Below are positions 35,861 through 45,539 of a stretch of 64,000 nucleotides of DNA, one piece after another. The notes under the pieces are model-generated. The model searched no databases. It saw only the letters and a program-made list of their open reading frames with translations, and was not told where the DNA came from. Each line of letters starts with the position of its first letter. Positions within the stretch are counted from its first letter, which is position 1. The DNA is from Spirosoma endbachense (GTDB lineage Bacteria > Bacteroidota > Bacteroidia > Cytophagales > Spirosomataceae), in assembly GCF_010233585.1 (NCBI RefSeq), contig NZ_CP045997.1:3907682-3971681 (forward strand), written 5' to 3'. The position numbers and the translations under genes were made by a program.

Positions 35861-37138
35861 TTACAACCCAAACGCTTCCTTGACCTTATCAACAAAGTCA
35901 AGTTTTTCCCAGGTAAATAGCTCCACTTCTACTTCTTTTGTGTGTCCGTTAGAACCAAATGTTTTCTTCACGATCTCGTTCTTACGGCCCATGTGTCCAT
36001 AAGCAGCTGTTTCAGAATAAATCGGGTTCCGGAGTTTGAGTCGTTGCTCGATAGCATATGGGCGCATATCGAACAGCTCTTCAACCTTCGTGGCAATTTC
36101 ACCGTCGTGCAAATCTACTTTAGCAGTGCCGTAGGTGTTCACATACAAACCACAAGGTTTAGCGACCCCAATGGCATAAGAAACTTGTACTAAAACCTGA
36201 TCGCAGAGGCCAGCAGCTACTAAATTCTTCGCAATATGACGCGTTGCATAAGCTGCAGAACGGTCCACTTTTGAGGGATCTTTACCCGAAAAAGCACCCC
36301 CGCCGTGAGCACCTTTGCCACCGTAGGTATCGACAATAATCTTACGACCGGTGAGGCCCGTATCGCCGTGAGGACCGCCTATCACGAATTTGCCCGTTGG
36401 ATTGATGTAATAGGTGATGTTACCCGTAAACAAGCTATGCAACTCGACGTTCTGTGCCGCCTTGACACGGGGAATCACGATGTTGATGATGTCTTCTTTA
36501 ATTTTAGCCAGCATTGTTTCGTCATCAGCAAAATCATCGTGCTGGGTCGAAACGACAATTGTATCGATACGAATTGGCTGGTGATCATCCGAATATTCAA
36601 TGGTCACCTGCGACTTGGCATCGGGCCGCAGATAAGGCATTAATTCGGTTTCGTTATTTCGGATGTTCGACATTTCACGCAGGATCGCATGCGCCAGATC
36701 CAGCGGCAACGGCATGTAGTTATCGGTTTCGTTTGTCGCGTAACCGAACATCATACCCTGATCGCCCGCTCCCTGAGCGTTGGCACGTGATTCGAAATCT
36801 TCACTAACAGCTTTCCGGTCAACTCCCTGATTGATATCAGCCGATTGATCGTGAAGAGCCGAGAAAATACCACAGGAATTGGCCTCAAACATGTATTCGC
36901 TCTTGGTATAACCAATCTTACGAATCACATCGCGGGTAATTTTCTGAACGTCTAAATAAGTATCTGTCTTGATCTCACCGGCCAAAACGACCTGTCCGGT
37001 CGTAACCAGTGTTTCACAAGCTACTTTACTTGATGGATCGAAAGCCAGGAAATTATCAATTAGTGCGTCGGAAATTTGATCCGCGACTTTGTCGGGATGT
37101 CCCTCAGAAACAGATTCGGAAGTGAAGAGATAAGGCAT
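35861..37138 (-). CDS. metK: S-adenosylmethionine synthase
   Basis: A 425-residue enzyme making SAM from methionine and ATP. The N-terminus [20 protein letters not shown] holds the conserved His and Asp; the loop [18 protein letters not shown] and [19 protein letters not shown] form the active site. It is slightly longer than the E. coli enzyme because of insertions common in Bacteroidota. It has its own predicted promoter upstream. Confidence 0.97.
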   Translation of the reverse strand: MPYLFTSESVSEGHPDKVADQISDALIDNFLAFDPSSKVACETLVTTGQVVLAGEIKTDTYLDVQKITRDVIRKIGYTKSEYMFEANSCGIFSALHDQSADINQGVDRKAVSEDFESRANAQGAGDQGMMFGYATNETDNYMPLPLDLAHAILREMSNIRNNETELMPYLRPDAKSQVTIEYSDDHQPIRIDTIVVSTQHDDFADDETMLAKIKEDIINIVIPRVKAAQNVELHSLFTGNITYYINPTGKFVIGGPHGDTGLTGRKIIVDTYGGKGAHGGGAFSGKDPSKVDRSAAYATRHIAKNLVAAGLCDQVLVQVSYAIGVAKPCGLYVNTYGTAKVDLHDGEIATKVEELFDMRPYAIEQRLKLRNPIYSETAAYGHMGRKNEIVKKTFGSNGHTKEVEVELFTWEKLDFVDKVKEAFGL

Positions 37139-37167
37139 TACTGCTCTGTATGACTTGGTTTGAATAG

Positions 37168-37197
37168 CAAATCTACGAGATATTTCGCAAGGGACAA
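37168..37197 (-). promoter_or_regulatory. Predicted promoter of metK
   Basis: On the minus strand TTG (37197-37195), a 19-bp spacer and TAGATTTG (37175-37168) match the Bacteroidota -33/-7 pattern; the start codon is 30 bp further. Confidence 0.6.
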
Positions 37198-37341
37198 GGA
37201 ACCGGTCCGGGACGGCTCTTATTCGGCAGGATCAACACTTTTGTTTTACTTACTTTTATCGAATTGGTCAACTTGACTATACAGCCAATTATTGACTCGT
37301 AATAACGAAGGGCTAGCTTATACGACCGCTCTATTCTTTCT

Positions 37342-38496
37342 TTAGCCAAACATTTTCCGGCGAAGCACATCGAAGAAAGCCACCGTAAATGGCCACCAGG
37401 GCATCGTCGAAAACAACCGGACTTCATCCATAAGCCGGGTGTCTTCATCCAGAAACTTAAAGACACTCATAGCCTGATTTTCCGTATAGAGTCGGGTAAA
37501 TAAGTCATCGGCGGGGTACCGATGATTTTCCAGCACATTCAACAATATACTATCATATAATTTAAATCGGCTCTTTAACCAGGGGAGTTTGCGATTCGGC
37601 TTACCCGTCTGCGCCAAATTCGCAACAATTGACTGTAAGAACTGCTGCGTCCGCTGGAATGTATAACCCGTAGACGGTTTTGTGTGTCCGCCTGACGTGC
37701 CAATTCGCACAATGTGTTCAGAGGGATTTTCCTGGGTTGGCTCGTCACTCATCGGGATTATACCCGTTTCGACTTCACAGATTTCATACGTGCCGGTATT
37801 TAAAAACCGATCGATATAGTGGCGTAGTTCTGTTTCGTATTCATCATCAGCCAGGCGCTTATCGTTAAAGAGTGTAAACTCCACCAGAGCGGTTTTATCA
37901 TCAAATGGCATCACATACACAAACCGGCAATCACCGCCCTGTTCGACGCGGAAATCCATAATTTCGGGTAAGGTCGGATCAAAACAGGAGTTACTGGTTT
38001 TGATAACCCACCCTCTGAAATGCTGTAACAGATTATGATTTTCTGGTTGATCGAGCTTCAGGGCAAACGTGCTATCGAATACGTAATCGGCAATGTATGG
38101 CTCATCATCGGCGATCACAAAACCACCCTGAGGAGTTTCCTTAACACGATTGATCGTTGCCTGTCGGCGTTCGATATTGGGGTATTTTTCGAGCTCTTTC
38201 TGAATGAATTCGTAGAAATCGATTCCCCGCAGCATTTTGTATTGATAACCACCCAGGTCGAGTGCTCCAGCATGGGTAGTACCATGAAAGCTGACCTGGT
38301 TCCATTTACGGAACACAATTGATTCGAACGGACCGGCATTTCGCTCCCAGAAGCACCAGGTTCGATCATTGCGATCTTTACTATCACGGTCCAGAATCAG
38401 TATTGAACGGTCGCGTAGAGAAGATTGTGTCAGGTAGTAAGCCAGACTTAACCCTGCCATACCTCCCCCCGCTATAATGAAGTCGTATTTTTTCAT
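37342..38496 (-). CDS. crtY: Lycopene beta-cyclase
   Basis: A 384-residue flavoprotein-like enzyme. The N-terminal dinucleotide-binding motif is FIIAGGGMAGLSLAYYL. RTWCFWE near residue 47, GIIPM near 250 and GTSGGHTKPSTGYTF are CrtY signatures. It closes the ends of lycopene to form beta-carotene, so the strain likely makes cyclic carotenoids, in keeping with the pigments of this group. Other carotenoid genes are not in the window. A lipA terminator lies just upstream. Confidence 0.9.
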   Translation of the reverse strand: MKKYDFIIAGGGMAGLSLAYYLTQSSLRDRSILILDRDSKDRNDRTWCFWERNAGPFESIVFRKWNQVSFHGTTHAGALDLGGYQYKMLRGIDFYEFIQKELEKYPNIERRQATINRVKETPQGGFVIADDEPYIADYVFDSTFALKLDQPENHNLLQHFRGWVIKTSNSCFDPTLPEIMDFRVEQGGDCRFVYVMPFDDKTALVEFTLFNDKRLADDEYETELRHYIDRFLNTGTYEICEVETGIIPMSDEPTQENPSEHIVRIGTSGGHTKPSTGYTFQRTQQFLQSIVANLAQTGKPNRKLPWLKSRFKLYDSILLNVLENHRYPADDLFTRLYTENQAMSVFKFLDEDTRLMDEVRLFSTMPWWPFTVAFFDVLRRKMFG

Positions 38497-38502
38497 GCAG
38501 CA

Positions 38503-38535
38503 AACAAAAAGTCCGGACGAGCCGCCCGGACTTTT
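38503..38535 (-). terminator. Terminator after lipA
   Basis: AAAAGTCCGG (38507-38516) pairs with CCGGACTTTT (38526-38535). Read on the minus strand it is followed by a T-run. Confidence 0.85.
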
Positions 38536-38584
38536 ATACTAAATAACAGGGATACTGAATTGTTTGCAAATATGCCCGTAAACT

Positions 38585-39463
38585 TTACACGTTCACGTGT
38601 TTTTCGGCATGATAGCTCGACCGAACCAGCGGGCCCGATTCTACATATTTTATTCCACGCTTCAGTCCTTCTTCCTTATACATTGCAAACGTTTCCGGAT
38701 GAATCCATTCAATAACTTCGTGGTGCATTTTGGTTGGCTGTAAATATTGGCCCAGTGTTAATACATCGAGGCCATTGGCAACCAGATCGTCCATGGCTTT
38801 GAACACTTCATCGTGCGTTTCGCCGAGACCAAGCATAATGCCTGATTTAGTGCGTTTGCCGTACTCTTTGGTCCGGCGAGTCTGCTCCAGACTACGCTCA
38901 TAACGAGCTTGTGGCCGAACGCGCCGGTAGAGCCGCTCTACTGTTTCCATATTGTGCGAAACAACCTCCTGACCGGCAGAGATCATTCGTTCGAGTGCTT
39001 CCCAATTACCTTTCGTATCAGGAATCAGTGTTTCTATGGTTGTTGCAGGCGACGATTCTTTAATTAGCCGTACGGTCTGGTGCCAGATTTCGGCACCCCG
39101 ATCTTTCAATTCGTCACGATTGACGGATGTAATCACGGCATGCTTCACTTTCATCAGCAAAATTGCTTCGGCTACACGACGGGGTTCGTCCGTATCATAT
39201 TCGTTTGGACGCCCCGTTGCCACTGCACAGAATGTGCAGCTTCGGGTACATACATTCCCGAGAATCATAAACGTAGCCGTACCAGCGCCCCAGCATTCGC
39301 CCATGTTGGGGCAGTTGCCGCTTTCGCAGATCGTATGAAGTTTATGTTCGTCCACTAATTTCCGGACTTTGGCGTATTCAGGACCAATGGGTAGTTTAAC
39401 GCGCAGCCAGTCGGGACGTTTTTTCCGTTGTTGTTCGGAGGGTATTACGGGTAGTTCAATCAT
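38585..39463 (-). CDS. lipA: Lipoyl synthase
   Basis: A 292-residue radical-SAM enzyme that inserts two sulfurs into octanoyl-protein. The auxiliary cluster motif is [12 protein letters not shown] (C-x4-C-x5-C), the radical-SAM motif CTRSCTFC (C-x3-C-x2-C), and the C-terminal RSSYHAE supplies the serine ligand of the auxiliary cluster. Everything expected is present. lipB is not adjacent. Confidence 0.97.
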   Translation of the reverse strand: MIELPVIPSEQQRKKRPDWLRVKLPIGPEYAKVRKLVDEHKLHTICESGNCPNMGECWGAGTATFMILGNVCTRSCTFCAVATGRPNEYDTDEPRRVAEAILLMKVKHAVITSVNRDELKDRGAEIWHQTVRLIKESSPATTIETLIPDTKGNWEALERMISAGQEVVSHNMETVERLYRRVRPQARYERSLEQTRRTKEYGKRTKSGIMLGLGETHDEVFKAMDDLVANGLDVLTLGQYLQPTKMHHEVIEWIHPETFAMYKEEGLKRGIKYVESGPLVRSSYHAEKHVNV

Positions 39464-39517
39464 GGCTCCTCAATCCTTTCCAACAGAATTCGTTTTTTGC
39501 CCGTAAAGTTCAGGAAA

Positions 39518-39589
39518 AAAATACAGAAAAGGGAAGAGCCGGAGCAATGGTTTGTTCCATTATTCCGGCTCTTCCCTTTTCTGTATTTT
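39518..39589. terminator. Long hairpin upstream of lipA, terminator of the next gene
   Basis: Perfect 26-bp arms (outer AAAATACAGAAAAGGG) plus an inner AATGG/CCATT stem. It ends the minus-strand gene at 39600-40385 before lipA. Confidence 0.8.
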
Positions 39590-39599
39590 AGAATCCTGC

Positions 39600-40385
39600 T
39601 TATTTCTTATTTCCGAAAAACAAGGTTATATAACCAGAGGTGAAGAAGCTGCGATTACCGTCTTCACGGGTTCCATTCGGGCCGGGATTGGGAATAATAA
39701 TGACCTTATTCGGGAAAACTTCGGCCAGAAACCCAATTTCAACCCCTGTTGTATTGTTCCGGAATGTGCTTAATTCAAAGCTCAATGCTGCTTTTACATT
39801 CAGGCCTACCGTCAATTTAGAATCGCCCAGGCCCTGAAAGAATCCTCCAGACCCGATCGGTGCGCCCTGTGGGCTACCTGAGCCCTGATTTAGTGAGCTA
39901 TAGGGTACAGACCGCGTCTGATTTCCTTCCTGAATTTTTACATAATAGGGCTTAATAATACCCAGTGTTGGACCTGCCGCGAAAATACCGCTTACAGCAA
40001 TTCCTTCATCGGCGCTACGATCAAACAGCTTGATTTCGCGGCCATATTGCCCCCGAAGGGCAAAAAGATAGCTTTCTTTGCCGTAAATAAAGCGAGAGCT
40101 GGCAAAATTGCTTGTCGTCTGAATTTCTTTGGGATGCTTTACATTAACGATCTCGATACTTAGGTAACGATATTGCGGCATTCCAAAAAAGCTATTCGAC
40201 AATAGTTTAGCCTGCCGGAATGATAAGCCTCCCAGCACACCCGAATTAGTGTTCGATGTGATGCCATAGGTCGTAATGGTTCGATACGTTTCATCGTCCG
40301 AATCAGTATTTTGCGCCCAGACATTACCACTAACTAACAACCAACTCGTTAGAGCGATTGCCTTCAATTTGTATATAGTTCGCAT
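39600..40385 (-). CDS. Exported outer-membrane beta-barrel-like protein
   Basis: About 261 residues from ATG 40385 with a signal peptide (KLKAIALTSWLLVSGNVWAQ). The body alternates short hydrophobic strands with glycine-rich turns (GVLGGLSFRQAKLL, LFALRGQYGREIKLF, VSGIFAAGPTLGIIKPYYV, LTVGLNVKAALSFEL) and ends with an aromatic residue-containing strand (SGYITLFFGNKK), which suggests an outer-membrane beta barrel. No named family is recognised. Confidence 0.7.
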   Translation of the reverse strand: MRTIYKLKAIALTSWLLVSGNVWAQNTDSDDETYRTITTYGITSNTNSGVLGGLSFRQAKLLSNSFFGMPQYRYLSIEIVNVKHPKEIQTTSNFASSRFIYGKESYLFALRGQYGREIKLFDRSADEGIAVSGIFAAGPTLGIIKPYYVKIQEGNQTRSVPYSSLNQGSGSPQGAPIGSGGFFQGLGDSKLTVGLNVKAALSFELSTFRNNTTGVEIGFLAEVFPNKVIIIPNPGPNGTREDGNRSFFTSGYITLFFGNKK

Positions 40386-40563
40386 TTTGTCTAATTCTTG
40401 ATTAAAACTACACAATTTCCATTAATTCCCGCTAAAATCATGGACCACATTAGCGTAACCAACTGATATTTTTTATGTTTAGGCAAATTAGCCTGAAAAT
40501 CAACAACCAACTTATTTTACCCTCATTCGGCAGGCTTATTGATTCACAACTCATTTTTAATTC

Positions 40564-40992
40564 ATGGCTACGATTCACATTGATTATCTTGGCGATTTAC
40601 GAACCGACTGCACTCATCTGCAATCGGGCACTCATATCAATACTGATGCACCTACCGACAATCAGGGTCGGGGCGAAGCGTTTTCCCCAACCGATCTGGT
40701 TGCTAATGCGCTGGGCACCTGTATTATTACAACGATGGCTATTTCTGCCCGACGTGATGGTATCGAACTAAAAGGCAGCGAACTGGAGGTAACGAAAATC
40801 ATGACCAGCCAACCTCCCCGGCGCATCGCCCGCATTGAGGTTGACCTTACTCTTCGCGCCGAAGTACTCCCCAACGATGACACTCGGGCTCGCCTGGAAA
40901 AAATCGCGCATACCTGTCCTGTAGCCATCAGCCTCCACCCCGATCTTGAGCAAGCCGTAACTATTCGGTGGGAAGAAACGGTAAACGCCTGA
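40564..40992 (+). CDS. OsmC family peroxiredoxin-like protein
   Basis: A 142-residue protein with both OsmC cysteines: LGTCIITTMAI (peroxidatic) and HTCPVAISLHPD (resolving), and the family pattern FSPTDLVANALG. Such proteins reduce organic hydroperoxides in the cytoplasm. It is monocistronic, with a hairpin soon after the stop (41015-41044). Confidence 0.9.
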   Translation: MATIHIDYLGDLRTDCTHLQSGTHINTDAPTDNQGRGEAFSPTDLVANALGTCIITTMAISARRDGIELKGSELEVTKIMTSQPPRRIARIEVDLTLRAEVLPNDDTRARLEKIAHTCPVAISLHPDLEQAVTIRWEETVNA

Positions 40993-41014
40993 TCCGTACG
41001 CTAACTATAAATGT

Positions 41015-41044
41015 GTTCATCTGACCGAAATAGGTCAGATGAAC
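41015..41044 (+). terminator. Hairpin after the OsmC gene
   Basis: GTTCATCTGACC and its complement around GAAATA. It lacks a T-run, so termination is only probable. Confidence 0.5.
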
Positions 41045-41221
41045 GTATAGCTCACTGCTGGTAAGCAGCTTAAAACCGTAATTGGGTACTTAGTTTTATA
41101 CAATTGTCAAGCGTAATATCTTAGCTTGTCTATCAATAACATTCAGCAAGCGGGCTTTTGTGTTGCGTTGTATATATCCTTTGCAATACTACCAGTCTTC
41201 AATAAAAGTCTTTTTGAATGA

Positions 41222-41377
41222 TCTTATGGGTTATATGAAGCAATAGAAGTAAACTATGAAGTTATTAATAATCGAATTATGGAGCTGGTAGAAAGGGGGT
41301 TCGGTGTTAGTGTCACCGTTACCACCTTTCCACCGCCCGGCGGCATGGCTATCAGTATTCAGTACGAAACGACTTAG
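41222..41377 (+). pseudogene. Short open frame, probable gene remnant
   Basis: A frame without stop runs from 41222 to a TAG near 41375 and encodes a C-terminus like ELVERGFGVSVTVTTFPPP. An ATG at 41279 would give about 32 residues. The segment 41300-41339 recurs at 42602-42641 in the same frame relative to the coding sense. I do not recognise the family. A relic of a small gene is the simplest reading; a tiny real gene is possible. Confidence 0.3.
41300..41339 (+). repeat. 40-bp direct repeat, copy 1
   Basis: It starts TTCGGTGTTAG and matches 42602-42641 at 37 of 40 positions by eye. The two copies flank the carbonic anhydrase gene. Confidence 0.7.
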
Positions 41378-41386
41378 CTAATGCAT

Positions 41387-42034
41387 CTAATTCTTAGCAC
41401 TTACATTTTTAAATCGATATATACCCAGGTTTGGCTCCAGGTCGGCAACCGTAACCTGCATATCATTGAGTTGTCCGTTAGCAAGATCGTACACCCACCC
41501 ATGCACCTTAATATCTTGACTCTCAAACAAACGCTTTTGGACAAACGATAGCTTCATCACATTCAGACACTGCTCCCGTACATTCAACTCGACCAGTCGC
41601 CGATGTCTGGCTTCAGCATCTTCAAGAGCATCAAGCTCCTCGCGATGTATCCGATACACGTCCTGGATGTTACGTAGCCAGGTGTTCATATAGCCAAAAT
41701 CATCATGGGTGGTGGCTGCTTTGATACCACCGCATCCGTAATGTCCACAAACGATGACGTGCTTAACTTGCAAATTCTCAACAGCGTACTGCAATACTGC
41801 CAGTGAACTAATGTCGTTGTTGGGTACTAAATTGGCAATATTGCGATGGATAAATACGTCTCCTGGCTTAATCCCCATAAAAGCATCCGGCGATACCCGA
41901 CTATCCGAACAGCCAATATACAGAAATTCGGGGGCTTGGCTTTTAGCCATGTCTGAGAAATAGGTGGGATCGAGTTGCAGTTGCTTCTGTACCCATTCTT
42001 TGTTGTGACTGAACACCTGTTCGTACAAATTCAT
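41387..42034 (-). CDS. can: Beta-class carbonic anhydrase
   Basis: A 215-residue zinc enzyme interconverting CO2 and bicarbonate. The zinc ligands are in IGCSDSRVSPD (Cys, with the Asp-Arg dyad) and VCGHYGCGGIKAA (His and Cys). The length and the opening YEQVFSHNKEWVQ match the Can-type enzymes of Bacteroidota. It stands alone between two direct repeats. Confidence 0.95.
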   Translation of the reverse strand: MNLYEQVFSHNKEWVQKQLQLDPTYFSDMAKSQAPEFLYIGCSDSRVSPDAFMGIKPGDVFIHRNIANLVPNNDISSLAVLQYAVENLQVKHVIVCGHYGCGGIKAATTHDDFGYMNTWLRNIQDVYRIHREELDALEDAEARHRRLVELNVREQCLNVMKLSFVQKRLFESQDIKVHGWVYDLANGQLNDMQVTVADLEPNLGIYRFKNVSAKN

Positions 42035-42601
42035 AAACTCATCTTGTTTTTAGTTCAAAAAAAGTATGCGCCAAAAGATTTTCCTCCATGATCTCCCCTT
42101 ATTTACGCCAATTTGTGGTTAAGGGCTTCTTCTAGTAGACTGGCAAAGAATAGATCTAAGAAAATTCGTTGCCAATCTATCCTAATTATCTCTAGTTTAC
42201 AAAAGGAACCGAACCAGCGGGCCGGTTTTAACACTACTTACAGTCGCATATTTACTGACAAGACCAGCTTCTTGATAAGCTGAGTGAGCCATGACAAATT
42301 TGACGGTCAGTTATCGCCGACCGTTTTTCAATTAGTCCCAAGAAGTAATATAAATCTTGCATAACGCCAGGCTTCTCGAAGTAACGACGTCTTTTCCTCA
42401 AACGTCAATCCCGAATCGGTTACGGGTTTATCAGGAATGCAATCTGGTCGTACAATGACTAAAAGCCCTTTGCTTTAGCCTCTTGGCCACAGTTCATTAA
42501 CCTACCGGACAACCCTTTAGGTTGACTGTTCCCTATTAACGACAGTTCAAACACATCTGCCCACTTTGCTTGCGCTCTCCATGAACTCAGGCTCGTGGGG
42601 A
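42035..42601. other. Gene-free region upstream of the carbonic anhydrase gene
   Basis: About 570 bp with no coding frame I can support. It contains one hairpin, ACGGTC (42303-42308) with GACCGT (42319-42324) followed by T-residues, as if a transcript ended here. The rest is featureless to the eye and may be decayed sequence. Confidence 0.4.
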
Positions 42602-42641
42602 TTCGGTGTTAGCTTCACCGTTACCACCTTTTCACCGCCCG
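42602..42641 (+). repeat. 40-bp direct repeat, copy 2
   Basis: Second copy of the element at 41300-41339. Its translation, GFGVSFTVTTFSPP, keeps the reading frame of copy 1, but the flanking protein sequences differ. Confidence 0.7.
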
Positions 42642-42858
42642 ATGACCCACTTTATGGATTGGTGGCTAGTCGCTATCATCATTCGTTCATCCTAAATGAA
42701 CGAATGGCGCAATTACAAATATGTTATTTTGATGGGTATTATTTTATAGTGATATTGGCTCGTTTAATACCGTCAAACGGTTCGATGTTATTGACATCAA
42801 AACAAAGGAGCAAAAAAGCTACTTAAAAGATATTTTCGCATAAATAAGAAAACACAGG

Positions 42859-42895
42859 TTACTGGTGTTATTTTCGCAGGAAATAACACCAGTAA
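42859..42895. terminator. Hairpin downstream of the GlxA-type gene
   Basis: TTACTGGTGTTATTT and its complement around a 7-nt loop, between the repeat region and the minus-strand regulator. Confidence 0.6.
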
Positions 42896-42947
42896 TTTCC
42901 CTAATGTATTGACCTTACAAACTATTTCCTTATAACTTTCAGGTTTA

Positions 42948-43937
42948 TTACATTTCCAGAACTAAAGCTTCTTTATTATATTTATTTCTATATTCAATTG
43001 GCGACAATCCCGTAATTTTCTTAAATACGGTTCTAAATGATTTCGTATCCGAATACCCTACATCGAACATCACTTCATTAACGTTTTTTCGACCGGTTTC
43101 CAAATCCTTTTTCGCTGCCTCTATTTTTACACGCTGTATATATTCAGTCACCGTATTTGCTGTAGCACTTTTAAACCGACGCTCCAGACTCCGGCGCCCC
43201 ACGGCTAACAAATCAGCTAACTGGTCGACAGTTATTTTGTCCTGAAAATTAGTTTCAATAAAATCCTGGGCCTTTTTTACGGATTCGTCTTCGTGTGCTT
43301 TCTGCCCCTGAAATATAATAAAGGGTGACTGGCTGTTCTTGTCGATGTCAATCATAAACGCTTTGGCAATCAGCACGGCCACATCTCTGCCAGCATTCTT
43401 TTCTACGAGGTATAGAAGCAGATTCAAATACGAATAGGCCCCTCCGCTGGTGTAAATACCGTCCTCTTCGGTCATAATCTTGTCATCGACCAGATTTACG
43501 TCTGGATACATTGCCCTAAATTCGTTGGCAAGCCGCCAGTGCGTTGCGCACTGCTTCCCTTTCAGTAGACCTGTAGCGGCCAGAAAAAAAGCGCCAATGC
43601 AGTAGCTGGCAATCTCTGCACCCGCCTGATAGTGCTTGATAAGCCAGGGAATTAACTCCTCATTCAGAGCGAGGATTTGCTTCTGATCACCAAACAAAGC
43701 CGGAATAATAATCAGGTCTGTTTTTAGAACATCGTCGATCAACAGGTCTGGGGTTACCGTAAATAACCCGTTTCGTTGTCTTGTTTCTCTGGACAACCCA
43801 ACCAGCTGAATCGTGAACAAGGGAGCCTTGCCCATAGCTTTTTGAAACTCATTTACTTCAGCTAGTATCTGGTGAGTTCCCTCAACATTGGTCAGGCTGA
43901 TATGCCCATGCGGAACAATAATCGATACATGTTTCAT
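42948..43937 (-). CDS. GlxA-type AraC-family transcriptional regulator
   Basis: A 329-residue protein with an N-terminal DJ-1/PfpI-like domain (about 1-190; IASYCIGAFFLAATGLLKG contains the elbow Cys region) and a C-terminal AraC DNA-binding domain (about 225-320; VDQLADLLAVGRRSLERRF and VMFDVGYSDTKSFRTVFKK as the two helix-turn-helix units). It is divergent from a VOC-family gene and may regulate it, together with the next gene. The effector is unknown. Confidence 0.9.
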   Translation of the reverse strand: MKHVSIIVPHGHISLTNVEGTHQILAEVNEFQKAMGKAPLFTIQLVGLSRETRQRNGLFTVTPDLLIDDVLKTDLIIIPALFGDQKQILALNEELIPWLIKHYQAGAEIASYCIGAFFLAATGLLKGKQCATHWRLANEFRAMYPDVNLVDDKIMTEEDGIYTSGGAYSYLNLLLYLVEKNAGRDVAVLIAKAFMIDIDKNSQSPFIIFQGQKAHEDESVKKAQDFIETNFQDKITVDQLADLLAVGRRSLERRFKSATANTVTEYIQRVKIEAAKKDLETGRKNVNEVMFDVGYSDTKSFRTVFKKITGLSPIEYRNKYNKEALVLEM

Positions 43938-44292
43938 AGATCAAAAATAAGGAAAAACTATGTCGTAATCAACCCTAACATTGCCGGATTTACCCCCCAT
44001 ATTCTTTCGTAGAGTATGGTAAATTTGCATAGATAAAACAGTGAATAAAGAGCGAAAATAAAGCAGCTATTTCTATCTGTGTGAATTCATAAAATAGTTG
44101 CAGAGAAGAATGAATTCAACTACCAGAAATCGATCTATTAATCACCATTTTTCAGTTAAGAAACGAAAATAGATTTGCGCCTGTGGTGGTTAAAATCAAT
44201 TCACTGTTTGTTGGCTGCAATTTGCAGAACAGAAAACGTAATCTTTTTACGTTCAGAGTAAAGTTCACATTTTAACTAACATAAAAAGAATC
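43938..44292. other. Intergenic region between divergent genes
   Basis: About 355 bp. A TAAATTTG (44020-44027) matches the -7 consensus on the plus strand but is 265 bp from the next start. I see no repeat or RNA. Confidence 0.4.
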
Positions 44293-44718
44293 ATGGCAAC
44301 GTTAAATCCCCCTTATCTGAATTTCAACGGCAATTGCGAAGAAGCATTCACTTTTTACAAATCCGTATTTGGTGGCGAGTTCGCAAGTATCACGCGTTTT
44401 AAGGATGCTCCTTCAGAAAATCCAGTTCCTGAAAGCGAAGCCGGGAAAATCGCCAATATTGGGTTCCCTATTGGCCAGGGAGGCTCGCTGATGGGTAGCG
44501 ACGTTCCAGAATCCTATGGCAAAGCCGTAATTGGCACTAATGTCTACGTTCCTGTCAATACCGAAAGCGAAGAAGAAGCAACGCGCCTTTTTAATGGTTT
44601 GTCGGCCGGCGGGCAAGTTATGATGCCCCTCGATAAGACATTCTGGAATGCTTATTTTGGGATGTTCACCGACAAGTTTGGCGTTCAGTGGATGATCAGT
44701 TACGATTATAATCAGTAG
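44293..44718 (+). CDS. VOC family protein, PhnB-like
   Basis: A 141-residue glyoxalase/bleomycin-resistance-fold protein of the PhnB/3-demethylubiquinone-methyltransferase-like type: PYLNFNGNCEEAFTFYKSVFGG at the start and FWNAYFGMFTDKFGVQWMIS at the end. The His at the usual first metal position is replaced by Asn (FNGN). The function is not assignable. It is followed after 32 bp by a DHFR-family gene in the same direction. Confidence 0.88.
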   Translation: MATLNPPYLNFNGNCEEAFTFYKSVFGGEFASITRFKDAPSENPVPESEAGKIANIGFPIGQGGSLMGSDVPESYGKAVIGTNVYVPVNTESEEEATRLFNGLSAGGQVMMPLDKTFWNAYFGMFTDKFGVQWMISYDYNQ

Positions 44719-44750
44719 ACATTGGCAGATCAACGTGAAAAGAACGCATT

Positions 44751-45320
44751 ATGAGAAAAGTAAAATTGCAAATGCAGCTCACTCTGGACGGTTTTGTGGC
44801 CGGTCCAAACGGCGAAATGGACTGGCTGCTATGGAATTGGGATGAGGAGCTAAAACAGTATGTTGGTGCGTTAATCGAATCAGTAGACACAATTCTACTT
44901 GGCCGCGTACTGGCGCAGGGATTTATTCCAGCCTGGGCATCCAGAGTCGAAAATCCAGAAACAGCAGATGCGTTCGCTCAGAAAATGAATGATCTGCCCC
45001 GGTTTATTTTCTCCAAAACGCTGAGCGAAACGGAATGGGACAATACAACGCTGGTCAAAGGAGACCTTGTCGACGAAATTAATGCGCTAAAACAACAGCC
45101 TGGTCAGGATATAATTCTGTATGGCGGGGCCAACCTGGTATCGGCCTTTATACAGCACAACCTGATCGACGAATATCATCTTTTCGTCAATCCGGTTATT
45201 TTAGGGAATGGGCTGCCAATATTTAATGCATTGACGAATAAACTAAACCTGAAAGCAGTAAAAAGCCAGTTGTTTAGCTGCGGTATCGTTGCACTTTACT
45301 ACGAACCTCAACGCGACTGA
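44751..45320 (+). CDS. Dihydrofolate reductase family protein (RibD C-domain type)
   Basis: A 189-residue protein of the RibD-C/DHFR-like fold: VKLQMQLTLDGFVAGPNGEMDW, then TILLGRVLAQGF and GGANLVSAFIQHNLIDEYHL, all typical of the DHFR-like proteins common in Bacteroidota. The true substrate is probably not folate. It likely shares a transcript with the VOC gene. A terminator lies 137 bp downstream. Confidence 0.88.
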   Translation: MRKVKLQMQLTLDGFVAGPNGEMDWLLWNWDEELKQYVGALIESVDTILLGRVLAQGFIPAWASRVENPETADAFAQKMNDLPRFIFSKTLSETEWDNTTLVKGDLVDEINALKQQPGQDIILYGGANLVSAFIQHNLIDEYHLFVNPVILGNGLPIFNALTNKLNLKAVKSQLFSCGIVALYYEPQRD

Positions 45321-45456
45321 GTCGATTTTTACGGCCACCATTCAATTGACAAGGCTATTCGTGGTCGTTGGGTTGGGACAAAACAACGCGCAAAAAAATT
45401 ATGAACTGGCCCTACATATCGTAGCGTACAAGCAGCCAAGATCCTTACCAGACTTG

Positions 45457-45487
45457 CGACCTTCCCTTACCGGAAGGTCGTTTGTTT
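45457..45487 (+). terminator. Terminator after the VOC/DHFR pair
   Basis: CGACCTTCC and GGAAGGTCG around CTTACC, followed by TTTGTTTT. Confidence 0.85.
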
Positions 45488-45539
45488 TGCGCCCTTTGCA
45501 AAATCATCACTATTTTGCCGTCTGAACCATTTGTAACGC

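Noticed and set aside
45340..45450. Small gene between the DHFR-family gene and the hexosaminidase gene
   Set aside because: The frames found there are short, lack a plausible start and are followed by the terminator of the preceding gene.
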